A stretch of DNA of 41,595 nucleotides from Acidobacteriota bacterium (GTDB lineage Bacteria > Acidobacteriota > Vicinamibacteria > Vicinamibacterales > UBA2999), in contig JACPTI010000032.1 of the NCBI GenBank assembly GCA_016192845.1, positions 1 to 41,595 on the forward strand. Direction: 5' to 3'. Shown piece after piece: positions 24,087 to 31,483 of the stretch. Numbering within the stretch: position 1 is the stretch's first letter; the number at the start of each line of letters is the position of its first letter. The notes below the pieces were generated by a model. It worked only from the letters and a program-made list of their open reading frames with translations. It did not search any database and was not told where the DNA came from. The position numbers were made by a program, and so were the translations under genes.

Positions 24087-26761
24087 GGCCGTGTGTGTCG
24101 CTGGCCAACCGGATGTCCTCCCGTCCCCGGCGGAATCACGGCGGCCTGGAGAAGCTGCGCCATTCCGGAGAACAGCGCTGCCAGCGTCGATGCGGTTTCG
24201 GGCGGCGCCTCGATGACCAGTCCGCCGCCGGCGGTGCGTTGGACGGTCAGACCGGAAACGAGGCGCTGGATGTCAGCGGCCGATGGCATCGGCTCCGGCC
24301 CGGGGGCGGTTGCGCCCGCCACGTCACACGACTCGTCCCCCGCCGCCACGACCGCCTCGATCTCGCGCTCGGCGCCATCGTCCTCGGAAACGCTGACATC
24401 CTCGGCGCGGACCTGTGCGGGCGAGATTGCCGGCGCGACGATGCGTTCGATGCGAGAGAGAAAACTTCCAGAGCGCTCGAATGCCACCTCGTCGGTCGTT
24501 CCGTCGAAGAGTCCGGTGAAGAGTGCCTTCTTGGAGCCGACGATGTCTGCGATTCGCGACTCGATCCCCGGTTCGCTGACAAGGTTATAGACATCGATTG
24601 GGCGGCGCTGCCCGAGGCGGTAGATCCGGCCGATTCGCTGCTCGAGCACCGCAGGGTTCCACGGAAGCTCGATGTTGATGCAGGCGCTGGCGGCTCGTTG
24701 CAGGTTGAGGCCGACGCCGCCGGCATCGGTCGCGAAGAGCACGCGGCAGGCGGGGTCGTCGTGGAAGTCCACGATGTTCTGCGTGCGCCGCTTCTGGCCC
24801 TCCTCGCCGGTGAAGAACGCCGGCCTGACGCCCTCGCGCGCGAGCTGGTCGCGCGTCGCCCAGTGCGCGAGCCGGAGCATCCGGCGCCACTGGCTGAACA
24901 CCACCACTTTGCGGCCCTGGGCCAGGGCGAGCTGCCCGATCAGCTCGCGCAACTCCACGAGCTTTGGACTCGCCAGGCCCTGTAGCGTGGAATCCGTGGG
25001 CCGCGCGATCCCTGACAGGTCGGGCCAGATCTGCTCGAACCGCAGTTGGGCGAGGCCGTTGGCGATGATGCGCTGCGTGGTGAGCAGGGTCATCAGACGC
25101 AGGAACTCCGCCTGGGTGAGCGGGCGCCGCTTCGCGCGGGCGAGGATCTGCGCGATCGGCATGTTGAGCGCATCGTGCTCGTCTATCTGCTCCGCCGTCA
25201 TCTCGATGGGAATCCGCGTGTCGGTCCGCGCGGGCAACTGCGACAGCACCTCGTGCCGCACGCGCCGCACCATGCAGGTGGCGAGACGGGTCCGCAGGGT
25301 CTCGAGGTTCCGGGCCCCGCCGATCTCCGTTCTTCCATCCACGGGCGTGGTGTGCCATGGTGCCAGGCGCCATTTCGGCTCCAGCGCCAGGTCGTCGACC
25401 CACTCGACAATCGATGCGAGCTCGTCGAGCCGGTTTTCCATCGGCGTGCCGGTCAGCACGAGACGGTACGGTGGATCCAGGCGCTTCACGGTGAGCGCGG
25501 TCTTCGTCGCCCAGTTCTTGATCCGCTGGGCCTCGTCGAGCACGACGATGTCTGGCGTCCACTCGCGAACGACGTCGAGGTCGCGAATGAGCTGCTCGTA
25601 GTTTCCGAGAAGAAAACCGCGATCGCACGCGTCGAACGCGGCACGGCGCTGGACGGGAGTGCCCTCGATCACGGCCGCCGGTGCGTCCGTGAAGAGTTGC
25701 CACTCACGCAGCCACTGGGGCTTGAGCGCGGCGGGGACGACGAGCAGGCCACGGCGGACGCGGCCCGTGTGCCAGAGGGCATGACAGGCGGCAATCGCCT
25801 GCGCGGTCTTGCCAAGGCCCATGTCGTCGGCAAGGAGCAGGCGCCCGTGCATGAAAAACCGTTCAACGCCGTCATGTTGATAGGGATAGAGCGATTGCTT
25901 CAAGGTGTGCAGCGCGTGGTGCAGGTGCTTCCGGGTGCCGGCAGTCTGGATCTGGCGGGCGAGCCGCCCGTGCTCTTCTCGCAGCAGCGCGTGCAGTGCG
26001 GGCTCGCCGCTGCCGTCGCGGAGCGCGGCGAGCAACCGATCCACGAGCGCCAGCCGCTGCGGCGACGCTCCGGGAACCGCGACCGTCCAGGCGTTTCCGT
26101 TTGCCGGGCGCAACCAGCGCCGCAGATGGCGGTCGGGTGTGCCGTCCACCCAGCGCACCCGCTCGAGCCAGTCGCCCAGGCCGGTCAGCGGACGGACTGG
26201 GTCCCAGTGTAGCGGAGCAGGCTCGGGAGTCGACTCGTGCTCGACACCGGCGCGGCGCCCCTTCGAGACCACCTCCTCGAAAACGGCAACCAGGTGCTTG
26301 CACAGGCCGAGCGAGTTCCGCAGGAAATCTGCGCACTCGCAACTGCCGTCGAGCGGCTCGATCCGGCGGAGCAGCGTGCGGTACGGGCGTGCACGCGACC
26401 CTTGGCGCCGGGTTGCGTACAGACCCAACAGCCGACCCTGTGGCCGTCCGACGATCTGAATCTCGTCGGTATGAGCGGACGCGCAGCGGCGAAGCACCGC
26501 GTCGAGCGCGTCGTGCTGGACCGGCCAGTCGCCTCCGTGCGTGACCGACAAGACGTGGCGCACGATGCTTTCGGGCGGCACGCCGCCCGTCCGCCGGTGT
26601 GCGCGCGCGAGCAGCGTCTGATAGGTCTCGCTCTCGGTGATGGCGATTGCCTCGGGTTCCACCCCACCGCGCACAGTCCGCGCGGCGGGGGCCCCGGCTT
26701 CCACCCCAGCGCGCACAGTCCGCGCGGCGGGGGCCCCGGCTTCAGGTGAACGGCTCTGCAT
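24083..26761 (-). CDS. SWIM-domain SNF2-family helicase
   Basis: I chose ATG 26761 (after GGGGAAGATT), giving 892 residues; ATG 26773 or 26878 would extend it. After a variable N-terminus with a 14-residue tandem repeat, a SWIM zinc finger is visible (Cys141, Cys143, Cys154, His156). Then comes the two-lobed SNF2 motor: motif I ADDMGLGKT at 311-319, motif II DEAQ at 409-412, motif III LTGTPMENR from 436, FATDAGGVGLNLQ near 676-688, and motif VI QRIGRIYRLGQRR at 708-720. It should translocate on double-stranded DNA and remodel bound proteins. It heads a leftward operon with HEAT-like and GHKL genes, a combination that suggests a multi-part DNA-acting machine. A RapA-like transcription role is the simpler alternative. 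Confidence 0.88.
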   Translation of the reverse strand: MQSRSPEAGAPAARTVRAGVEAGAPAARTVRGGVEPEAIAITESETYQTLLARAHRRTGGVPPESIVRHVLSVTHGGDWPVQHDALDAVLRRCASAHTDEIQIVGRPQGRLLGLYATRRQGSRARPYRTLLRRIEPLDGSCECADFLRNSLGLCKHLVAVFEEVVSKGRRAGVEHESTPEPAPLHWDPVRPLTGLGDWLERVRWVDGTPDRHLRRWLRPANGNAWTVAVPGASPQRLALVDRLLAALRDGSGEPALHALLREEHGRLARQIQTAGTRKHLHHALHTLKQSLYPYQHDGVERFFMHGRLLLADDMGLGKTAQAIAACHALWHTGRVRRGLLVVPAALKPQWLREWQLFTDAPAAVIEGTPVQRRAAFDACDRGFLLGNYEQLIRDLDVVREWTPDIVVLDEAQRIKNWATKTALTVKRLDPPYRLVLTGTPMENRLDELASIVEWVDDLALEPKWRLAPWHTTPVDGRTEIGGARNLETLRTRLATCMVRRVRHEVLSQLPARTDTRIPIEMTAEQIDEHDALNMPIAQILARAKRRPLTQAEFLRLMTLLTTQRIIANGLAQLRFEQIWPDLSGIARPTDSTLQGLASPKLVELRELIGQLALAQGRKVVVFSQWRRMLRLAHWATRDQLAREGVRPAFFTGEEGQKRRTQNIVDFHDDPACRVLFATDAGGVGLNLQRAASACINIELPWNPAVLEQRIGRIYRLGQRRPIDVYNLVSEPGIESRIADIVGSKKALFTGLFDGTTDEVAFERSGSFLSRIERIVAPAISPAQVRAEDVSVSEDDGAEREIEAVVAAGDESCDVAGATAPGPEPMPSAADIQRLVSGLTVQRTAGGGLVIEAPPETASTLAALFSGMAQLLQAAVIPPGTGGHPVGQRHTRP
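26658..26741. repeat. Two tandem copies of a 42-base unit in the SNF2 N-terminus
   Basis: 26658-26699 and 26700-26741 differ at one or two bases and encode the same 14 residues twice (AGAPAARTVRAGVE then AGAPAARTVRGGVE). The duplication is in frame and just after the start codon. Confidence 0.85.
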
Positions 26762-26863
26762 AATCTTCCCCATTGTCGGCGCTCGGGAATTGGAGCCTGC
26801 GAGCTGACGTATTCTTTCACAGGCGCCCGCGAGCGGAACCGCGTCGAGTGCCCGCACCGAGAC

Positions 26864-26983
26864 ATGAGGTGGGAGCATGGCGAAGAAGCGTCGAGCGCAC
26901 GACGAGAAGGCGTGGACGAACGCGAAGAAGATCTGCGGGGCGATCAGGAACGCACATTCGACGATGATGAGATTCCGTTCTGA
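26864..26983 (+). other. Small ORF pair, possibly a broken short gene
   Basis: Two overlapping frames each show half of something sensible. From ATG 26877 (GGGAGC before it) the frame reads MAKKRRAHDEKAWTNAKKIC, like the start of short basic bacterial proteins. A second frame, 26864-26983, ends QERTFDDDEIPF before a stop, resembling the acidic tip of single-strand DNA-binding proteins. A short internal deletion joining the two frames would explain both. Low certainty. Confidence 0.28.
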
Positions 26984-27024
26984 TCGCCGATCAGTGTCGA
27001 TGTTCCACCGCCCGCAGACGCACG

Positions 27025-27150
27025 TCAGGGGTGGACGACCGAGAGACTAAGAAATCTCTCAAATGGGTTGAAATCTGGATCCCGATGCAACAGCGAGTGC
27101 TGTTCGCGGATGCAGAACGTGGCGATGAGACAGTCGATTGTTTTGATCAC
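27025..27150 (-). pseudogene. vapC: C-terminal fragment of a VapC (PIN) toxin
   Basis: The 41-codon frame from GTG 27150 reads TIDCLIATFCIREQHSLLHR, DPDFNPFERF and VVHP. This is the last quarter of a VapC PIN domain, including the conserved Asp (DCLIA) and the D.DF.pf motif. The N-terminal catalytic half, which should follow vapB directly, is missing; the break is within about six bases of the vapB stop. It cannot be an active toxin. Confidence 0.75.
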
Positions 27151-27156
27151 GCTGGG

Positions 27157-27360
27157 CTACTTCGCCACTCGGCCGAGACGGGATTCGTCTAGATCACCTT
27201 CCCAAGCGACCTTACCCTGCAAGCGGCGGATGCTCCGCTGACCTCGCGTCTGGATCAGCAGACGCAGCCCTTCCTCCACCGCGGCTCGTTTCGTCCGCGC
27301 TCCGCTGCTGCGCATCGCCTGCCGCATCAGGCGATCGTCGATGTCGATATTGGTGCGCAT
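27157..27360 (-). CDS. vapB: VapB-type antitoxin
   Basis: The chosen ATG (27360, after AGGACGGTC) gives 67 residues opening MRTNIDIDDRLMRQAMR, a ribbon-helix-helix DNA-binding segment. It continues TKRAAVEEGLRLLIQ and ends with the toxin-wrapping tail GKVAWEGDLDESRLG. This is the DUF2191/VapB layout, with the tail's W-x-G-D-L-D motif intact. Its toxin partner directly downstream is only a fragment, so this antitoxin is now an orphan. It may still repress its own promoter. Confidence 0.82.
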   Translation of the reverse strand: MRTNIDIDDRLMRQAMRSSGARTKRAAVEEGLRLLIQTRGQRSIRRLQGKVAWEGDLDESRLGRVAK

Positions 27361-27489
27361 GACCGTCCTGATGTGTAAGGATCGCAAGAGTTGGTGCATG
27401 GGTCAATGCAGATGGCGGACAACGTTCGCGTGGCTTGCGCCCGTGGCTCGCGCTGTCGTTGGCACTCGTGAGCGAAGGACGTGCGGGGT

Positions 27490-27518
27490 CCCCAACGCGC
27501 GGACTGTGCGCGTTGGGG
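27490..27518 (-). terminator. 11-bp perfect hairpin just downstream of tRNA-Asp
   Basis: CCCCAACGCGC at 27490-27500 pairs with GCGCGTTGGGG at 27508-27518 around a 7-base loop. It begins six bases after the 3' end of the leftward tRNA-Asp. There is no T run after it, so it is either an atypical terminator or a processing barrier. Confidence 0.5.
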
Positions 27519-27523
27519 TGCAG

Positions 27524-27600
<77 letters not shown>

Positions 27601-27746
27601 AAGATCGACTGCAGATCTCAGATTGTAGATTTTCGATTTTGTATTGTCAGACGGCCCGATTGTCGATTTCGGCAGCTCGGTGTCCGTCTCAATCTCCAAT
27701 CACCAATTCCAATCATCAATCTGAAATCACGAAATCTCAAATTGAA
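27601..27746. repeat. AT-rich degenerate short repeats between two tRNAs
   Basis: About 146 bases, much richer in A and T than the rest of the window, are made of imperfect copies of GATT-containing words such as CAATCTCCAATCACCAATTC, CAATCATCAATCTGAAATC and AGATTGTAGATTTTCGATTT. No gene is encoded. Similar degenerate runs are common intergenic fillers in some bacterial groups and may arise by slippage. Confidence 0.6.
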
Positions 27747-27818
27747 TGGGCGGTGCAGGGTTCGAACCTGCGACAGCCGGCGTGTAAAGCCGGTGCTCTA
27801 CCACTGAGCTAACCGCCC
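27747..27818 (-). tRNA. tRNA-Val (anticodon TAC)
   Basis: The minus strand begins GGGCGGTTAGCTCAGTGGTA. The acceptor stem GGGCGGT/ACCGCCC is perfect, the anticodon stem CCGGC/GCCGG encloses TTTACAC with TAC, and the T arm holds GGTTCGAACCC. CCA is not encoded. Confidence 0.95.
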
Positions 27819-27836
27819 GCCTTCGCGCCGCTCTCC

Positions 27837-27876
27837 ATTATGGCGCGCGCGGAGGCGGGATAAACACTCCATTATA
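27837..27876 (-). promoter_or_regulatory. Candidate promoter(s) for the tRNA-Val/tRNA-Asp unit
   Basis: On the minus strand TATAATGGAG (27876-27867) and CATAATGGAG (27842-27833) repeat the same words 34 bases apart. The nearer one lies 19-24 bases before the tRNA-Val 5' end, a suitable place for a -10 box. No clear -35 is seen. Confidence 0.35.
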
Positions 27877-27878
27877 GC

Positions 27879-28439
27879 CTACGAACCGGCCGCAACTTTG
27901 AGCGCCAGCAGCGCGAAGCCGCCGAGCAGCCCGGCTATCGCCCGGTGCTCGCGGTTCCGCATCGCGCGCGCCAGGCTGAAGCGGCGCGCGATCGGCGCGC
28001 CGCGCGACGCCCGGTAGTCGTCATAGGCCGGCCCGAACACCTCGCGCAGCTGCGCTTCCTCGGTGCGGACGGCGGCGGCAATCGTCAGGCTCATGTACAG
28101 CGCAATGACGACCGCCGCCGGCAGGCTGCGCGTGGCCATCGCCACGCCGCCGGCAATCACGACCGAGCCGACGTACAGCGGATGGCGCACGAACTGGTAC
28201 GGTCCCGACCGCGTGACCTCGCGTCCCTTTTCGAGGTGCCCGGCCGCCCAGAGTCGGATGCACTCGCCGGCCAGCGCGACGAGGAGACCGGCGCCCCACG
28301 TGCGCCACGTGGGGTGCGCAAGCACCAGCGCCAGCGCAGCGGCGACAAAGCCAAGCCGCACTCGCCATCGCGCAAACGCACCGGTCAGTCGTGACATCGT
28401 GCTGCGCGCGCCCCCTGTGGACAGTCGCGCTTCACCCAT
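27879..28439 (-). CDS. ICMT/PEMT-like membrane methyltransferase
   Basis: A 186-residue membrane protein with about four or five helices and the signature of isoprenylcysteine carboxyl methyltransferase-like enzymes: VTRSGPYQFVRHPLYVG (the RxxGxYxxxRHPxYxG motif that binds S-adenosylmethionine) and a C-terminal EEAQLREVFGPAYDDYRA. Bacterial members methylate unknown small or lipid substrates. Its ATG lies in the last eight bases of the heptosyltransferase gene (ATGGGTGA), so it is the final coupled gene of the LPS operon, which suggests an envelope substrate. The exact reaction is unknown. Confidence 0.8.
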   Translation of the reverse strand: MGEARLSTGGARSTMSRLTGAFARWRVRLGFVAAALALVLAHPTWRTWGAGLLVALAGECIRLWAAGHLEKGREVTRSGPYQFVRHPLYVGSVVIAGGVAMATRSLPAAVVIALYMSLTIAAAVRTEEAQLREVFGPAYDDYRASRGAPIARRFSLARAMRNREHRAIAGLLGGFALLALKVAAGS

Positions 28440-29442
28440 GCGCGATGAGACAGCGGCGGACGGCGTCGATCACCTCCGACACCGCAATGTCGTTGATGCA
28501 CGGCGTGGCATGGCGGCAGCGGCGCTCGTAGAAGCAGGAACACCGCTCGGTGCGCGAGATGACGAGGTCGCGCGCCGACCAGGGGCCGTTGCGCTCGGCG
28601 AACGTCGGGCCGAACAGCGCGACGACCGGCGTCCCGACGGCGCCCGCAAGGTGCAGCGGACCGGTGTCGCCCGACACCATCACGCGCGCGCCGCGCGCGA
28701 TCGCCACCACGTCCGCGATGCCCGTCTGCGGCGCGAGAATGGCCGCGCCATCGGACGCGGCCACGACGGTCCTGGCAAGCGCCTGCTCGCCCGGGCCCCA
28801 GAGCACGAGCGAGCGTAATCCGAACTCCGCGCCGAGGGCCGCAGCGACGGCGCCGAAGCGGTCGGGCGGCCACCGCTTGTTCGGCCACGCCGCGCCCGGA
28901 TTGACGACCGCGTACTCACCCGATCCAACGCCCTCGGCGGCGGCTGCGGCCGCAGCGGTTCGCGGCACCGCGACCGGAAAGCGGACGGAGAGGTCGTCCA
29001 CCCCGACCGCCCGCAGCAGCCCGAGGCTACGATCGATCACATGCCGCCCGGCGCCGGGATCAGGCGTCTCTGAGTACAGGAAGCGGGCCAGCGGCTCGCG
29101 AAGGTGCTGCCGCGGGAAGCCGATCGTCCGGCGCGCACCGACGAGGCGCGACAGGACGGCGGATTTGAGCAGTCCCTGGAAATCGAGCACGGCGTCGTAG
29201 CGCAATTGCCGCAGCTCGCGAAGCGTGTGCCACGCCTCGGTGCGGCCGCGGATGAGATCGCGGGGATCGAAGGGGATGCACCGATCGAGGCCTTCGACGA
29301 GATCGAGCAGTTCCCTGTAGCGCGGGTCGACAAGCCAGTCGATCTGCGCCCGCGGGTAGCGCTGCCGCAGCGCCGCCGCGGCCGGAATGCCGTGCACCAC
29401 GTCGCCGAGCGAGCCGAGGCGAACGATCAGGAATCTATCCAC
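28432..29442 (-). CDS. waaC: Lipopolysaccharide heptosyltransferase (WaaC-like, GT9)
   Basis: The 336-residue enzyme opens FLIVRLGSLGDVVHGIPAA, the GT9 N-terminus, and has YAVVNPGAAWPNKRWPPDRF and VSGDTGPLHLAGAVGTPVVA, the ADP-heptose binding region. It transfers heptose from ADP-heptose to the Kdo or inner-core acceptor on the inner face of the membrane. A cysteine cluster near the C-terminus (CSCFYERRCRHATPC) may bind metal. The GTG start overlaps the rfaE2 stop by eight bases. WaaC rather than WaaF is preferred because a WaaF-like gene is also in the operon; the order of addition cannot be proven here. Confidence 0.85.
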   Translation of the reverse strand: MDRFLIVRLGSLGDVVHGIPAAAALRQRYPRAQIDWLVDPRYRELLDLVEGLDRCIPFDPRDLIRGRTEAWHTLRELRQLRYDAVLDFQGLLKSAVLSRLVGARRTIGFPRQHLREPLARFLYSETPDPGAGRHVIDRSLGLLRAVGVDDLSVRFPVAVPRTAAAAAAAEGVGSGEYAVVNPGAAWPNKRWPPDRFGAVAAALGAEFGLRSLVLWGPGEQALARTVVAASDGAAILAPQTGIADVVAIARGARVMVSGDTGPLHLAGAVGTPVVALFGPTFAERNGPWSARDLVISRTERCSCFYERRCRHATPCINDIAVSEVIDAVRRCLIAHG

Positions 29443-29902
29443 GAATGCGGGTCAGCAGGTCGCGCGTCGAGTGGTCCTTCGGATCGCCGACGATGGCCAC
29501 GCGGCCGCCGTAGGCGCGGACGACCTCGCGCTCGGGGACGGTGTCGGGCGTGTAGTCGGTGCCCTTGCAGTGAACGTCCGGCTTGATCGATTCGAGGAGC
29601 GGCCCGACCGTCGGCTCCGGGAAGATCACCACGTAATCGACCGGGCGCAGCGCCGCCACCAGCTCGGCGCGATCCGCGGCCTGGAGGATCGGCCGCCCTT
29701 CCCCTTTCAGCCTCCGCGCCGAGTCGTCGTCATTGATCGCCACGATCAGGCGATCGCCTTCCGCGGCCGCGCCCTCGAGATAGCGGATATGGCCGGCGTG
29801 CAGCAGGTCGAAGCAGCCGTTGGCGAACGCGATCGTGCGGCCGGCGGCGCGGTCCTCGGCCACGCGCCGCAGCAGCACGTCGCGATCGAGGATCTCACCC
29901 AC
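29435..29902 (-). CDS. rfaE2: D-glycero-beta-D-manno-heptose 1-phosphate adenylyltransferase
   Basis: The 155-residue enzyme carries IAFANGCFDLLHAGHIRYL, the nucleotidyltransferase HxGH motif, and RPVDYVVIF, followed by a late DPKDHSTRDLLTRI segment that matches the HldE C-terminal domain (ISTRIxxI). It makes ADP-heptose from heptose 1-phosphate and ATP. In enterobacteria this is fused to the kinase as HldE; here kinase and adenylyltransferase are separate genes, overlapping by eight bases, with a GTG start. Confidence 0.92.
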   Translation of the reverse strand: MGEILDRDVLLRRVAEDRAAGRTIAFANGCFDLLHAGHIRYLEGAAAEGDRLIVAINDDDSARRLKGEGRPILQAADRAELVAALRPVDYVVIFPEPTVGPLLESIKPDVHCKGTDYTPDTVPEREVVRAYGGRVAIVGDPKDHSTRDLLTRIRG

Positions 29903-30941
29903 CCGCCTTCGCGCCTCCTCTCGCAGGAGCGCTTGGGCGAGGCGAGTTCGCCCGAATCGCGGCGCGCAGCTCGTCGCTGCTCACCGTCGCGGTGCCGCGC
30001 TTCATCACCACCAGGCCGCCCGCATAGTTCGCCAGACGCGCCGCCCCTTCGAAGCTGCCGCCGGCGGCCAGCGCCAGCGCGACGGTGGAGACGACCGTGT
30101 CGCCGGCGCCGGTCACGTCGACGATGTATTCGGTGCCGAAGATGGGGATGTGCACCGTGCGTGCCTCGGGCAGGAAGAGCGACATGCCGTGGCTGCCGCG
30201 CGTGACGAGCACCGCCTGCATCCGGGTCCGCTCGAGGATCTCGCGTCCGGCGCGCTCGAGGAGCCGCAGGTTGTCGCCGATTCGCACGGAGAGCGCCTGC
30301 TCCACTTCCGACTGGTTCGGCGTGCTGATCGTCAGGCCGGTGTAGTCGAGCAGCCGATACCGCGTGTCGATCAGGACCGGGACGGAACGGCCGGCGCGGC
30401 GCAGCTCCGCCGTCAGCGTGCGCACGAGCCGCGGCGTGATCAGCCCCGAGCCATAGTCGGAGACGAGCACCGCGTCGGCGCGCCGCACGGCCGCGAGCGC
30501 GGCGCGCTCGACCGCTTTCCGCGTCTTCGGGTCGATGCCGCGCGGCACCGCGCGATCGATGCGAACGACCTGCTGCTTGGCCGAGTGGACGCCGCCGGCG
30601 AGGATGCGCGTCTTGATCGACGTCGGCGCGCCGTTCGTACGCACCACGTGCGGATCGACGCGCCGGTGGAGCGCCGCCACCACGCGGCGGCCGGGCTCGT
30701 CGCGGCCGACGACCGCCACGAGTGCCACGCCGCCCCCGAGCGCCGCCACATTGTTGGCCGCGTTGCCGGCGCCGCCCGGCACGATCTCGGTCGAGTCGTA
30801 TTCGAGGATGAGCACCGGCGCCTCGCGCGAGACGCGCGCCACGCGGCCGTACACGAACTCGTCGGCGACGAGATCGCCGAAGACCACCACCCTCTTGCCG
30901 CGGAACGCGTCGGTCAGCGAGAGGAGCTGCGCAGAATCCAC
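29895..30941 (-). CDS. rfaE1: D-glycero-beta-D-manno-heptose 7-phosphate kinase
   Basis: The GTG at 30941, seven bases after GGAGG, gives 348 residues. It is a PfkB/ribokinase-type kinase: VVVFGDLVADEFVYGRVARV at the N-terminus, IVPGGAGNAANNVAALGG, RIDRAVPRGID and VDVTGAGDTVVSTVALALA with the catalytic Asp. It phosphorylates heptose 7-phosphate at C1. Its start lies inside the end of gmhB (28-base overlap). A much longer upstream frame is out of phase with gmhB and is rejected. Confidence 0.92.
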   Translation of the reverse strand: MDSAQLLSLTDAFRGKRVVVFGDLVADEFVYGRVARVSREAPVLILEYDSTEIVPGGAGNAANNVAALGGGVALVAVVGRDEPGRRVVAALHRRVDPHVVRTNGAPTSIKTRILAGGVHSAKQQVVRIDRAVPRGIDPKTRKAVERAALAAVRRADAVLVSDYGSGLITPRLVRTLTAELRRAGRSVPVLIDTRYRLLDYTGLTISTPNQSEVEQALSVRIGDNLRLLERAGREILERTRMQAVLVTRGSHGMSLFLPEARTVHIPIFGTEYIVDVTGAGDTVVSTVALALAAGGSFEGAARLANYAGGLVVMKRGTATVSSDELRAAIRANSPRPSAPARGGAKAGG

Positions 30942-31483
30942 CCCACGACCTCCATCAGGTTGTTGAGGATAGCATCGGCGCTCGCGCCGGCCGGCGGATG
31001 GTCCACCTCGTGGCCGCCGTGCCCCGTCCGCACCAGCACCGTGCGCGCGCCGGCCGCCCTGCCGCAGGCGACGTCGAGCCAGCGATCGCCGACCATCACC
31101 GACCGCGCAGGATCGACCTGCAAGTCGCGGCAGGCACGCTCGATCATGCCGGGCTTCGGCTTCCGGCATCGGCACACTTCCCGGTACGCCTCGAGCTCCG
31201 CGTCCGGGTGATGCGGACAGAAGTAGTACGCGTCCATCCGGGCGCGTCCGGCGGCCAGCCGCGCGTCGATCGCCTCGTGCACGCGCCGGAGGAACGGCTC
31301 GTCGATGATGCCGCGGCCGATGGCCGACTGGTTGGTGACGATGACCGTGGCGAAGCCGGCGCGGTTCAGCAGCCGGATCGCGTCGACGGTCCACGGATAG
31401 AGCTCGAGCAGGTCGAGGCGATCCAGATAGCCGCGTTCCTCGATGAGCGTGCCGTCGCGATCGAGAAAGACGCCGGGACGCAT
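30914..31483 (-). CDS. gmhB: D-glycero-beta-D-manno-heptose 1,7-bisphosphate 7-phosphatase
   Basis: A 189-residue HAD phosphatase. The motif FLDRDGTLIEERGYL carries the nucleophile DxDGT, followed by VTNQSAIGRG. A zinc loop CPHHPDAELEAYREVCRCRK is typical of GmhB, and MVGDRWLDVACGRAAGA gives the last acidic pair. It removes the C7 phosphate between the kinase and adenylyltransferase steps. The ATG shares its A with the stop of the preceding heptosyltransferase gene (TGATG). Confidence 0.93.
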   Translation of the reverse strand: MRPGVFLDRDGTLIEERGYLDRLDLLELYPWTVDAIRLLNRAGFATVIVTNQSAIGRGIIDEPFLRRVHEAIDARLAAGRARMDAYYFCPHHPDAELEAYREVCRCRKPKPGMIERACRDLQVDPARSVMVGDRWLDVACGRAAGARTVLVRTGHGGHEVDHPPAGASADAILNNLMEVVGWILRSSSR

